DNA of 64,000 nt from Xanthostigma xanthostigma (Eukaryota; Arthropoda; Insecta; Raphidioptera; Raphidiidae), in NCBI GenBank assembly GCA_963575645.1, contig OY754465.1, positions 60,473,901-60,537,900 on the forward strand, read 5' to 3'. The notes under the pieces were generated by a model, which saw only the letters and a program-made list of their open reading frames with translations, was not told where the DNA came from and made no database searches. The translations under genes and the position numbers were made by a program. Of this stretch, positions 11,166 to 22,262 are shown piece after piece. Every line of letters begins with the position of its first letter. The stretch's first letter is position 1.

Positions 11166-11568
11166 CGCAACCATCCACAGCCACCTAGTATAATATGTGG
11201 TGGTAGGTGAAAAACCGTTTTGATGGATAGGATTTACATAAAATTCGTTCTTATAGTGAATACCTAAGTCGAGAAAGGAGTAACTATGGCAAATTTTAAG
11301 TCTATCGGGCATTTAGTTTGGGAGATCTCGTGATGAGTCAATGTGTTAATGAATGGTATTTCGCTTATTTATGTATACTTATAGAGTAGTCACTTTCCAA
11401 AAAAATAGTATTGTTTTATAAAATAGCTGCGTTAGTGGTTTCTATAACTCCTCGGAAAATTCGGATTATTCAAACAAAACCAGAATTTTTCGTTGTGGTC
11501 AGAATTCTGTTTCAAAATACTTTACTGCGGAGGAGATAACCAGTCCTAAGAATTACAAAGTCCAGATT

Positions 11569-11890
11569 TATAATACGCGCCACAAATCTAAAAGGCTCGG
11601 AAGTTAGATGCGAATGCGGGCATGCGCTTTGTACAGTCTGTACTACAAACTCGCAACTCAACAAAACAAAATTAACAATAACAACTTGACAATAGCGTAC
11701 TCGACTGTACTTTAAAGCAGGAAAGCCACAAGTGACAAAGGCAACGAGCGATCACGGCCAATCACCGACGAGCGTACTTTCCGTGCAGGTAGCTGGGAGG
11801 TGGTGGGAGTATCAACGGCTCTAAAATGTGCCTTTGCGACGCGGTTTATGACTAGCTTCCGAACCTTTTAGATCCGTGGCGCGTATTATA
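11569..11890. mobile_element. MITE with about 35-bp terminal inverted repeats
   Basis: TATAATACGCGCCAC and AATCTAAAAGGCTCGGAAG at the left are mirrored by CTTCCGAACCTTTTAGAT and GTGGCGCGTATTATA at the right. TA at each border fits a Tc1/mariner-type target site, but the symmetrical TATA makes the exact border ambiguous. The interior is more GC-rich than its surroundings and non-coding. Confidence 0.65.
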
Positions 11891-12014
11891 CTAAATTTCA
11901 AAATCTGTTAAACTGTTCCGATCCAAAATTGCTTTCGCCTGAAAAAACCACACGATCTCATTTACCCTCTAAAATTAACTTATATTGAAACACCGATTAG
12001 CTCTCTCAATATCT

Positions 12015-12157
12015 GAAGTGAAATTTCTTTAGCGACGTAGGTATTTGTTTGAAATCTTCCGTAACGTTAAAGGAGAAATTATTCACCGACAGGGAAACAT
12101 TAGTAACGCAAAAGGAGAAATATAAAAGAGGTTATAACTCTAAAGAAGTTTCACTTC
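12015..12157. mobile_element. MITE of the GAAGTGAAACTT family, copy 1
   Basis: GAAGTGAAATTTCTTTAG at the left and CTAAAGAAGTTTCACTTC at the right. The inner bases CGACGTAGGTATTTG resemble 54394-54412 of another copy. Related ends are at 15703-16029, 17783-18033, 39155-39382 and 54373-54578. Confidence 0.55.
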
Positions 12158-12159
12158 CC

Positions 12160-12802
12160 TCGTGAACTTTGTGGTTGAGGCTGCACATATTTGTTTTTAT
12201 TTCATTTTAGTTGCTTTAGAAGCACACCAAAAGTAATTTCACATACATTTTTCAGAAAGTATGTGGAGAGAGATTTTGGTTGCGTAAAGTTTATTTCGAT
12301 TTAGGACGATGGTGAATAAATTTTGTTCGGTGCGTCGTTTCTCGTTGAGACACTTCGTGGCACGTGACTGTTAATGTTGTCTCTTTTCATTCTACTGGGT
12401 GCTTTACGCTTTCAATGGAGGGTTATAAAGAGGGCTTAGACGGGGCGGCGGTGCCCTTTGGGCGTGTATTTGGTCACGGTACAGCTGTCCTTGAAGCAAT
12501 TCGCTTTGCTAATCGAAAACAACACAATTATTATTATAGGTACTGCATTCACAAAAACTATAACTTTTTTGACGTCGCCTATGAATCTGCGTCGTTAACG
12601 CGCGCCCTCTTTTAGAAAAAATCAAAATGAAACAGTCATTGCTTAGAAATTAGTTGCTCGTATCTTAATTTCAATAGTATATTACACCACAAGGGCAGAA
12701 AATTTGAGATTCTTGCACTGCGCGTTATGATATCCAACAGAGCCGAGGGCATCATGCGACGCAGAACAGCGCCTGAACGCAAGAAAGTCTGCCTCACGAA
12801 AC
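12160..12802. other. Unassigned region with a GC-richer patch
   Basis: About 12300-12520 is GC-richer and holds an open plus-strand frame (12364-12615) without an ATG start or a family motif. I see no splice or promoter evidence and do not call it a gene. Confidence 0.4.
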
Positions 12803-13026
12803 CAGGGTTGCCAACTTTAGGGTTTCCCCCTAAATTTGGAGGGATAAAATGTAGAATGGGATTTTTTAGGATCCTAATATTTTTAGAGACACAAAAAACA
12901 CTTAAAATTTTTCTATCAGACATTAGATGAATTACAAAACCGAGTCATTGTTAAATATCTGTTTACTAAGTAGTAACTTAAGTCTTAATAATATAATTAA
13001 TAATATAGTATTATATAGTAACATGA

Positions 13027-13641
13027 TGTGGCACTCGGTCTCCTTCAATATCAGAATACTGTCGTCTTTGTTGAACACGAATTAAAATGAATTCCGATTA
13101 TAGTAACAGAAGAACAATCTTTTTTTATTGTTAACTTAAGTTCTTTCAACACAGTTTTCCGCTTTGACGACTGTATCTACCAGCGTTGCCAGTTTTTTTT
13201 TGCCAAGTCGGGATTTTGGAACTCTTTGAGTGAAAACAGCGGAATTCTTTCGTCGAAAACGGGACATAGTAAAAGAACGTATATAATCAGAAGTTTTCAA
13301 ATATTTATCTTTTTATTTGAATTAAAATTACGTTTACGTGACAATAGCCATAGAAAATGTATTTTAATAAAAATATGATATTTTAAATCAGATTTACCCT
13401 ATCGTTAAATAGTTGAGTCTTATTCTCGTCTTCAGAATAAAAAAAAAAAAACAGAAATCAAAATCAAAAAAGTTTCCTCAGCACGCTGCGCGCACGGTCG
13501 AGTTATCCCCGAAAAGCGGGACTGAACCTGTCCCGCGCGGGACATTTAATTTTGATTTAAAAATCGGGACATCCCGCCAAAATCGGGACGTCTGGCAACG
13601 CTGGTATCTACTATTCTATGTAAGGAGACCGAGCGCGGTCT
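13027..13641. mobile_element. Middle element of the nest
   Basis: GCACTCGGTCTCCTT at 13031 is mirrored by AAGGAGACCGAGCGC at 13621-13635. The target duplication could not be read confidently, so the superfamily is open. It contains the intact 423-bp hAT element. Confidence 0.5.
13181..13603. mobile_element. Non-autonomous hAT element, TSD GTATCTAC
   Basis: Ends CAGCGTTGCCAG and CTGGCAACGCTG with a perfect 8-bp duplication GTATCTAC (13173-13180, 13604-13611). Many CGGGAC/GTCCCG motifs lie near both ends. As the innermost level with a perfect duplication, it is the youngest of the three. Confidence 0.88.
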
Positions 13642-13941
13642 ATCGTAATACGATAGATTTTTGCAAAGTAGGTAAAATAATTATTTTTTTAGGAGATTTT
13701 TAGGGATATTTCAACTTGAGATCGGGGTGGGGGGGAGATTTTTAGGAGTTGGCAACCCTGCACAGAACACATACGAGTTTTGTGACCTGTGGATTGTGTA
13801 AACTATTTAATTAAATGTTAGTTGAATATGGAAAATATAATTAATTCTAAAATTATAAAGTGTCTAAGATTTTGGTTGTTCTGCAGCTCTCATAGAGGAA
13901 CCGCCACTGCCAAGAAGACAAATTATTATGATAGTCCCAGA

Positions 13942-14988
13942 TAGGGTTACCATATGTAAATAGAGGGACGCCTGTATATGGTACCTAAAATGCCTGATTT
14001 TTCAGAAAAATGCCTGTCTAAAGCAAAACGCTGTATAGGTAATAAGTAAAAGCCAACAGATAATAATGAAGAAGGATGTTTATTACTGATATTTGTCAGA
14101 AGACATTATTTTTTTCAATAGGCGCGAAATTTGAAAATGTCTGTCTCAGACCAATGCCGGCCGCACGCCTGTCTAAACCTTAAAATGCCTGTCAAATGCG
14201 GCAAACGCCTGTCATATCGCACATCATATAGAAAAGTGACACAACTAAAAAATAGCAACTTTTTAGTTAAACCCCACATTAGATCCAAAATTGTACATTC
14301 TCTCGTTTGGAAAAACGACATATTTCTGCTTAAAATATTTACCGCTAGAGGACACTTGTGTCACTTTACCATTTTACTTTATTTTTTCTCGGTGACGGTG
14401 GAATAGTGTCATTTCTGAGTTGGTGAAGTAAGGAGGGTGCTTGTAAAGAGAATAAAACGACACTTTTTTAGTTGTGACATTAGGTAAGTAATTTTTCATT
14501 TTTCTGGTGGTTTCAAGTCAAATTGTGTCATTTTTCTATGATGATATTTTTCACTAATATTATAGCCTATAGGTTATGTGCCACTTTTTTAATTGTAACA
14601 TTTTTCTATACTGTTATTTGTTTAAAATACTTTTATTTATCTGACCTTTTTTAGTTGTGTCGCTTTTCAATAATGAACCTATTATTTGTGAGTTGTAACC
14701 TGTCATACTTGCTATGAAATGGGTTTTTGGTCATTAAGGACGAGTGACACTTCTCGAATTTTTTTAATTAATTATGGGGCTTAGACAATTTTTTTATCAA
14801 AGTATTGCAGAAAATGAATCTATGTTTATATTATATTGACCCCTTTTATTAAAAAAAGCTTTATTTACTGTCAGTGATTAAAACGAAAATATTTGGCAAT
14901 TATCAGCATTGTTTTTATACTCTCCTGTAAAATAACCAGTTTGGGATTAAGACGCTTTTCCATGTGATGTGCGATTATGGTAACCCTA
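13942..14988. mobile_element. Non-autonomous hAT element, 1,047 bp, TSD GTCCCAGA
   Basis: Ends TAGGGTTACCATA and TATGGTAACCCTA are perfect inverted repeats flanked by GTCCCAGA (13934-13941, 14989-14996). The left third repeats GCCTGTC/GCCTGT at least seven times. The middle (about 14230-14760) repeats a degenerate TTAGTTGTGTCACTTTTC motif in both orientations. No transposase frame was seen; the interior open frames lack motifs. Confidence 0.88.
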
Positions 14989-14996
14989 GTCCCAGA

Positions 14997-15534
14997 CGGG
15001 GAACGTTCTAGGGTTCTAGGTGCATTTTTTCCGCCCTACGTTTTACTATTTATTACTTAACTATAACTTTATTATCCATGTAATATAATACATTCTCTAT
15101 AATGTTATGTTTAGAACTTTTTTAAAAGTTCTTTATTGTTGTTTCAGTAACTAGTCGTAAACTAATGACAATAATTGATCTGAATAATACCAACATTAGA
15201 ACAGTTTATCTACTAATACCTATATGGAGCTATTTTACACTACACTATAGTGTATTATAGTGTTCTATATACAGTAATGTAGCTCTTATAAACTTTGTAA
15301 TAATAACTATTTACTCACAGTTTAGTTGACCCGTCACGTAAATGTCTCATTTACAGTTTTACAACAATCGGGTGTAGAATTGCGACGCCTCCTTGTTTAT
15401 TGTTAACAATGCGTTTTAATTAGCCAACAATCACTTGTAGACTTATTGGCCTGTTTTGTTATTGCCCTTTAAAAATAATATTGTTATTCTTGTGTCAACT
15501 TTTTTTTGCAATTTTTATTTACGTGAATTAAATA
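14997..15534. other. Unassigned AT-rich spacer
   Basis: No gene recognised. A small palindrome-like CACTATAGTGTATTATAGTG lies near 15243. Confidence 0.45.
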
Positions 15535-16140
15535 GATAGCGGTCCGTCCCGGTTTCACCCGGGTGCGATAGATATAATTCTGCAAAATGTCTCTCTTTTG
15601 CGGCCCGGCGTCTGAACTAATAGCTTTGAGCAAATTCTACCAGATTTGCTTCTGAACTGATAGCTTTGAGCGAATTCTATCAGATGTACTAAAACAGTTA
15701 TTAAAGTGAAACTTTTATTGTATCGCCCCGAATTTTTCTGGCCGTCTGTTGCATGTCGCATTACAGGCGGCCGCGGAGTAGGGGTAAAGTGAAAGGCGCT
15801 CGGAGTAGGCGCTCGGTAGAGCAGCCAAGGCCAATATAGCGGCGCCCATGGTTAGCATCAGCTGACCGTGTAGTATGTATAACACATAGTCAGTCTGTCA
15901 TGCGGGCATGTGCTGTACAGTGTTTACATGTTTTTATTCGTGTATTCATGTGAATATTGTTGTTTATAATTAATCGTGATGGATAAGTGTCTACAATCCA
16001 ACGCCTACAATCCAATAAAAGTTTCACTTGCGTCGTGGTTTCTTAAAACCACACAACTGTTTTTTTTTGTTTGCTTCTGAACTAATAGCTTTGAGTAAAG
16101 TCTATTAGATGTCGTTACATGTTACTAAAACAGTTTTTTT
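15535..16140 (-). mobile_element. Helitron-like element with 41-bp repeats, interrupted by a MITE
   Basis: The minus-oriented end GATAGCGGTCCGTCCC is followed by the hairpin CCCGGTTTCACCCGGG. Then a repeated unit (TTGCTTCTGAACTAATAGCT plus TTGAGCAAATTCTA...) occurs at about 15608-15650, 15650-15690 and, beyond a MITE, 16070-16112. The same unit occurs three times in the plus-oriented element 58182-58481, so they are one family. Confidence 0.5.
15703..16029. mobile_element. MITE with AAGTGAAACTTTTATTG ends
   Basis: AAGTGAAACTTTTATTG at the left and CAATAAAAGTTTCACTT at the right, enclosing a GC-richer non-coding interior. It splits the Helitron-like sequence, whose 41-bp repeats resume beyond it. 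Confidence 0.6.
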
Positions 16141-16247
16141 TTTTTGTAACGACGTTTTCACGTCAAAAAATATTGTTTCATTTACTTAATTATTTTTCGA
16201 GCAGGATTGATTTAACATTCTACAATGCTGTTAATATGTGTGGTTAA

Positions 16248-16306
16248 TCTGAGGTCATTGTCAAATCAGATTTTCTGACAATGCTTTCTGCAACCCGGCA
16301 TTAGAC
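16248..16306 (+). repeat. 55-bp dispersed repeat, copy 1 of 3
   Basis: AAGGTCATTGTCAAATC-type segment ending in CTGCAACCC. Similar copies are at 51778-51830 and 63008-63064. Origin unknown. Confidence 0.5.
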
Positions 16307-16543
16307 TGCTGGCAAACGTTGCGTATACTTTTACTTAATTGAAAACAAGAGAGAATCCAGGCCACATTTGCATAGTTGAAGAGAGTGAGCGAGACGAGCG
16401 TAACAAGTAGCCTGTACCACGCCTTCAGAGCCCACTGTTTCAGATAAATCATTTGTAAGAGAAATAATTCACTGTTAAATAATTAATATGCAAAAGAGAA
16501 ATAGACAAGCATATTAATATCATACTTCTATAATATGTTATAA

Positions 16544-16906
16544 ATAGTGGCCCGATCCGGCTTCGCCCGAATTGTCGCTGTTCTTTCGTCGACTTACGTT
16601 GCAAAATTAACGCGAGAATGTGTCCTTCCTGAAGGTTCACTCTAAATAGTGGTGAAAGAATTTTTCAAATAGGTGCAGTTAGATTGCCCTCCACATTCGC
16701 ACAAACACAAAATTCGTATTCTCTTTTTACATTAAAATTGTGATAGAATATGTTCTAAATTATTTACATATATACATGTTCATAGGCCCTGAAGATGAAA
16801 ATAAATTTTTCGAAACGTTGGCCACTAGCGAAACATTGGTAATGCATATTTTATGATCCTCAACCAAAACCTTCCTTCATCTTCTCTTTATAATGTTAGT
16901 ATAGAT
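16544..16906 (-). mobile_element. Helitron-like element carrying a hairpin-motif insertion
   Basis: The 3' terminus (minus strand) is near ATAGTGGCCCGATCCGGCTT. The internal CGACTTACGTTGCAAAATTA matches the 26514 element. The right end CTCTTTATAATGTTAGTATA followed by GAT mirrors the TCTATACTAA-type 5' end. Between about 16793 and 16890 lies a foreign segment with CCTGAAGATG, a GAAAA/TTTTC hairpin and CGAAACGTTGG, related to 48646-48844. Confidence 0.5.
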
Positions 16907-17216
16907 TTACAAATTAATAGTAATTTTTCAATAGTGCCTTAAATAGATCCCCACTCGTACAATTAGGCTATTCGCATAATTTTGATCATTTTTAATTTTA
17001 AATTTTTTGATGTAGGAGTAATGGTGTTTTTGGTTATGATAGGATAAGGAAGCCAATACTATGCCAAGATCAACCGTGCTCTACAAGTAAGCGTCTCAAC
17101 ATTTATCGGGAACTATTTGCGGAAATCAATGAAAATCGCAGAGTGGCTGGAATTCATAGGAGTCATGGAAAGTTTGATACTCTGACCTTGGAACCATCTC
17201 GATATTTATAGTAGAA

Positions 17217-17467
17217 CTAATGTATTTTCAACCTGTCGGAACTAACCGACTCATGTATTTTCAACTGCTCCTTCATCCTCACTTGGTGGCAATCATAGAC
17301 CCAACCAGAAAAAGCCTTTATCAATTTGAGGTTAAAAGTTGCTAAACGGATTTTTCCCATTGGCCAAGGAGCGTAGAAGGAGACACTTTACCTGAAAAGT
17401 AGGGACTAAAAAATATTTGAATAAAATCAGTTGAAAATAGAAGGTGTTGAAAATACATGAGTCCGAC
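17217..17467. mobile_element. MITE with CATGTATTTTCAAC ends
   Basis: CGACTCATGTATTTTCAAC (17247) is mirrored by GTTGAAAATACATGAGTCCG (17446-17465). An outer related copy of the end occurs at 17217. Homologous elements are at 23195-23466, 34444-34620 and 35082-35580, sharing TTTATCAATTTGAGGTT and GTAGGAGGAGACACTTT blocks. Confidence 0.55.
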
Positions 17468-17640
17468 TGTATCTGGAATTATCTGAAGGAAACCACAAAA
17501 AAACTTAATCAAGGCAATGCAGATGTAGAAATGTTATATGAAATCAAGAAAAGGTAGCTAATTTTAAGAATAAAATAGATATTTATTAACTTTGGCCTTG
17601 AATATAGAACCACCTCGCCACTTGTTTTGAGGGAGACCAT
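17468..17640 (-). repeat. SINE-like fragments
   Basis: CTGGAATTATCTGAAGGAAA and TTGGCCTTGAATATAGAACC are reverse-strand relatives of the SINE central region at 24375-24440. The pieces are broken up. One plus-strand frame here is open for about 30 codons, but I do not consider it coding. Confidence 0.3.
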
Positions 17641-17782
17641 GGATAATAATCTATTCGATCAAGTTTTCCAGTACACGAATGATAATTTCTAGGAGGAGAT
17701 AGCTGGAATAAAATCTGACACATCTGTGTCCGATCAATTTTATCCTACTACAAAACTAGCAGCGAGTTATTTGAACATTTTT

Positions 17783-18033
17783 GAAGTGAACTTTTTTAGG
17801 CCTGGATCAGACGAAAAATGAAACGCTTCCCCTTCTTCGACTTCAACCGGCAGTTGAGAGGAAGAGTGGGAAAATCGTTTCTATTCTCTCTGTCAAAGCG
17901 TCATACGCACGCGCATTGCATATACTGTGTGTATACGTAGCATTTTCTCTAGCCACGGTCACAAATTCCACATGACCATTTCCTGAAATAATCAAATCGT
18001 CAACAAATGCTAGAACCTAAGAAGTTTCACTTC
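17783..18033. mobile_element. MITE of the GAAGTGAAACTT family, copy 2
   Basis: GAAGTGAACTTTTTTAGG at the left and CCTAAGAAGTTTCACTTC at the right. The interior (ATCAGACGAAAAATGAAACG, TTCAACCGGCAGTTGAGAGG) matches 39155-39382 in opposite orientation. Confidence 0.6.
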
Positions 18034-18049
18034 TAGCGCGCGGGAGACT

Positions 18050-20170
18050 AATGCATACTTTTTTATTAGTTAACTCTGAGAAGTAATTAAAATAATTATA
18101 TCTAGGTATATATTAAAAAATAAACTCGCGAATTTTGTAGCGAAACCTATAATTAAGAATTTCGTTTGAAATTAAAGCGTGGATAAAACTATAGACGGAC
18201 CGGTCGAATAAAATATTTAAAAAAACTGGTATCGATTTAAAAATCAATCGATATGTTCTGTAAAATTTCAAGTCGTTATTTTTTAGATGAGTTGACGCGA
18301 GTTCATTAAATTGAAATTATAAATAGTAATTCATACATTAAACATAAAAATAAATTAGCTCGTTACGTCGCGCCTCTTAAAATAATCTAAAAAACTAATT
18401 AATTAATTTTCTGCTTATAATTTCGTGAAATTTCTATGCATTTATTATGAGTGTGTTTACGTGATTATATATACACATATTTTGTTCACATCTCAACCGA
18501 AATAAATTTTAATTGTGCTACCTGTATTCGAATGAAAACAGGTTATAAAATTAGTTAGTTAACAAGTGGGGCCGTAAAGCAAATTATAAAAAAGTCACTA
18601 CCTACTAGACGTAGTAGAGTCTACGCAGAGGTAGATCCGGGCGTGTTTAGTTAGATCAAACTACATTTATATTCATGAGTATGGCCCAGGGCGGCAAGTG
18701 TTATAATTATTTTTTATGTTTTTGTATTATTTTGAATAACCACGTTTCATAGGTGTACCAGAAAAACAAAAACAGTGAGTTAATTTCTCAAAAGCCATCT
18801 TTAATAAATGATATAATCCAGCCACTCTTAGATTTTAAATTATAGACGCTACAAAACTAATGTCATCCTTATTTGACAAAGATGCAGTTCAAAAATGCAA
18901 ACTGTTGGTTTGTTCCTTGCCTTGCGAGGTGGACATTAAGAGGCTCAAGGACAATTATTATGCGAATATAAATCAGTTTTAATTTCAAAAATATCTGTCA
19001 AAATGCATTTTGATGTCTACATTATATTCTGAGTGTCCCTTCCAATAAAGTATTTACGATGATAATGAATCCCAAGGATAACTATGCGATTGAAGAATCA
19101 CCAATGCTATCTTGTTTAATCGAAGATTATTATCTTGGAATCTGAAGAGTATATAAGTTTTCATTTCTACAGCTTTACATGCTGCAATTACCAATTAAGA
19201 CGAGATCTAAATACGTTTGACCGCAATGAGATTGAAAATTCTATTCTACTTATTTGTTCTTTCAGCGTAGCTAATTGAAACTCGAAACAAAACAATGTTG
19301 TCAACATTGCAGAGTATTAGTGTTGTCTCCAAAAGATCCAACATCTATACTGGCTCAAATATAATTGACTATCGAAGAGAAAATATCAATCATCTAGTAT
19401 GAAAAGACTAGTGTCCTATTTCAAAGATAATGTACAATGCCGGAACTAGGGTTGTGCCCAGGTACAGGGCACAAATGACCAGAACAGGATCAAGTTTTAA
19501 GATTAGACTATTTTTCAAAGACGCAGTTATAGAAGCTCGCATCGGGCGCCCAAGAAATCTATAAATTATTGCCAATATACTGCTTGCGCAGCACGATTAC
19601 CAGAAAGCTTTGGAGTACTTTAGACAAACCAGAATAAAAATACTAGTTGTTAAGCACGATTTATGAAAATTTAGAAATTATTATTTAACTTATACAAAAA
19701 TATTAATTATTTATATTGTCCGAGATAAATTCATCATTGGGAATTTAGAATAACCTTACCAGCCAACGATCTTACAGTTCATAAAAAATAATTGTAGATT
19801 ATAGACGCTCGACAACTGAAATCATTAGCGGCATCCAAAAACAAGGAAACTGTTCTGCTTTACTTTCAACAAGAATAAATTATGTGGTGCTTCAAAAAGA
19901 AAAGATCATTTGTTTTTTTAACAACCCCGGTGTAAATGATTTAATAAAGACCCTGTAAAAGAACTAAATAGTATTTAATAGTATTTCAAACTGTTCTGTC
20001 ATATTCATAACTGTTTCTAAATCTGCCTCGGAGCTATTTCATTTCCACCGCAGTATACATAATATTATAACACACACGTAACTAATCGTGTCTGAAAGCC
20101 TTGCTTCGTAACGGCGCATTATAGCTCGTGCAGGTCTGAGCAAAACCCATTCTGAATTAGGCACAAGGAT
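18050..20170. other. Unassigned AT-rich spacer with a possible hAT scar
   Basis: No gene recognised. About 19440-19560 has GGGTTGTGCCCAGGTACAGG and GGGCACAA and, 80 bases on, GGGCGCCCAA, reminiscent of decayed hAT termini, but no target duplication could be read. Confidence 0.4.
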
Positions 20171-20173
20171 ACC

Positions 20174-20574
20174 AACGTATGAAAGTTTACTCAAGTTTAA
20201 AATAAAATTGTATCAGTTAGATTTAATAGAGGGTCGCCATGTGGCCGATATAAAATCAGATACGGCTGGAGGGAGTTCCGCAAGGTTCAAGCGTATGACC
20301 ATTGCAATATCACAAAATTATGATTTGCCAAGGCAATACTGTGCGTTGTACGTTTGTCGAGCTTGAGTTAAGGAACGTATGAAAGTTTACTCAAGTTTAT
20401 AATAAAATTGTATCAGCTAGACTTAATAGAGGGTCGCCATGTGGCTGATATAAAATCAGATACGGTTGGAGGGAGTTCCGCAAGGTTCAAGCGTATGACC
20501 ATTGATAATATCATAAAATTATGATTTGCAAAGGCAAATGCTATGTGTTGTACGTTTGTCGAGCATGAGTTAAA
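20174..20574 (-). repeat. 200-bp tandem duplication, possibly from a tyrosine-recombinase element
   Basis: AACGTATGAAAGTTTACTC begins copies at 20174 and 20374; they are about 90% alike over 200 bp. On the minus strand both copies keep a short open frame containing NLAELPPAVSDFISATWRPS before a shared stop. A hydrophobic helix followed by W-R-P-S resembles the N-terminal DNA-binding region of tyrosine recombinases in DIRS-like retroelements. That resemblance is from memory and short; the tandem duplication itself is certain. Confidence 0.6.
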
Positions 20575-20872
20575 ACTAAATGACCAAACACAGTTGACGT
20601 GCCAAGCGATCTGTCACTCGCTGGATGTAGGTGATGCCGATGTCGTGAAAGTTAATTAGTTTGATTTGTATGAACGTTATGAAGATAGCGATTGATCTGA
20701 AATAGCGACTCAAATATAGATTATTTATGGTGTGGTCCAGTGGCGTAAAGGTACCTTTTGTACTTATTAAACGCCGAATATATTAACGAAAAAAATAAAA
20801 TTAAAACACTATCTAGTCCTCAGTGCAATGTGTAACACGTCACTATATTATAGAGTGACCAATAATTGCTCG

Positions 20873-21005
20873 TATTCCTCTCGGGAGAAGAAACTATCAC
20901 TAATTTGGCATGGTTTAATCTCTATCCCTTAGGGGTCGGAAATGTGTCATTATCGAGAAAATCTACTTCGGTTCTTTTCTTACAAAAATCCGAGTTTTGG
21001 GAGTT
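20873..21005 (+). repeat. ATTGCTCGTATTCCTC repeat family, partial copy
   Basis: ATTGCTCGTATTCCTCTCGG, GAGAAGAAACTATCACTAAT, GGGGTCGGAAATGTGTCATT and AAAATCTACTTCGGTT match copies at 24587-24822 (reverse), 30537-31557 and 58496-58945. Confidence 0.65.
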
Positions 21006-21100
21006 AAAAACTCAGATCATAAATTCTCAAATTTAAGATAAGCGCTAGCATTCGGTTAAATATATATTAGCGCAAACGCGAAGAATAGACGTTTTATTTA

Positions 21101-21357
21101 GAGAAGTATCGTTTAGAGAAGATAATAGCAAGGTGGAGAATTTGCGCAGTAAAAAGAGTGGGAAAAGCGATCAGTAACGGCGTGATTTCAGAGGCCATCC
21201 AAGACAGTGTTTGTACTGTCAATGGTGTGTCTCGGCTAGCAACGAATAACTAAATGACCATATTCATAAAATCACCCGTTGTTAGAAAACATAGACCTGT
21301 CCGACTCGAAACTCATTTGCGCGCAGAAATGACGTCAGTATCTTCTCTGAGCGTTAT
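21101..21357. mobile_element. About 257-bp MITE, copy 1
   Basis: GTATCGTTTAGAGAAGATA at the left and ATCTTCTCTGAGCG at the right. It matches 37990-38249 across its length (TTGTTAGAAAACATAGA, CCGTCCGAC-type blocks). The open frames in it are not conserved between copies. Confidence 0.6.
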
Positions 21358-22152
21358 GCAGACACAAATTGTCTTACAAAACCCCGTGAGTGCAACATTT
21401 GTGAAACTTTTTGAGAACTATATCGGTTTTGTATTTACGTTGTACAAATTGTAACAGTAGGCTTTGTCCAGGTAACTAATTTTCGAATTATAAAATGATC
21501 CCAACTTACTTTGTCACTCGTGGATACCAAAGAAACCTTCAATTTTTGCTTAGATTTTCTCGATGGCCGAAGGCATCTTGTTTTGCAACACACGTGATTG
21601 ATCCCGTAAGGATCAGGGTGTTTGTGAGCGTTACGAAGCAAGGCCAGGTCAGACTGATTCAACGCACAGGACATAATAAACAAGTGGCCTTGACTAGAGA
21701 ACAAATGTTTCAGAATGAGGATATATGAGCCGGGTTGGCGCCTAAAGTCATTTCATATCTGCAGACAATGTATAGCAGCAGCCTCCGTCCACGGATATTA
21801 TTGTTTCATCTTTCAACCGCTAACTTGACGTCGGCATATTGCTTTACAAAAACAACTGCACACCGCTCTAATCTATCTCCCTCGCACATACGCTTCCTCT
21901 CTCTTGGTTAAATGTGTAGGATAATCACACCATTTACACCAGGTCTGGAGAAACAAATGTTAGATCTATTTGGTACACTTGTTCCAGAATTGTCCCGGCA
22001 TTAGACCATCAGTGCCCACAGAGAAATCACGAATATATTTTTTGGAGTGGTTCGGGTAGTCAATCTGAACGATTTAATACAGTTATCTGGTAAACTGACT
22101 GCAACTTATGTCGATGTATGGGGACAACACTTTTTCATTGGCAAAGCGGGAA
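21358..22152. other. Unassigned spacer
   Basis: Open frames exist on both strands around 21435-21728 but overlap each other and lack motifs or splice context. No gene is called. Confidence 0.4.
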
Positions 22153-22262
22153 AAAACGTCGAGACTTGATTCCCGTGATGGACGAACTATTTACATACCT
22201 ACAAGTTTGTACGGAATCCTCGGTGCGCGAGTCCGACTCCCACTTGGCTAGTTTTTTTCAAT
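22153..22262 (+). mobile_element. LINE/SINE-type 3' tail
   Basis: CGGAATCCTCGGTGCGCGAG, then TCCGACTCCCACTTGGCTAG and a T-run, follow the wording of a very common insect non-LTR tail. Only the tail is visible. Confidence 0.4.

Larger units (their letters stand above)
12803..13760. mobile_element. hAT-like element, outermost of a three-level nest
   Basis: Ends CAGGGTTGCCAACT and AGTTGGCAACCCTG. The 8-bp flanks CACGAAAC and CACAGAAC agree at 6 of 8, an aged hAT-type target duplication. The subterminal regions repeat TTTTTAGG/CCTAAA motifs on both sides. It has been invaded by the element at 13027-13641, itself invaded by 13181-13603. Confidence 0.65.
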
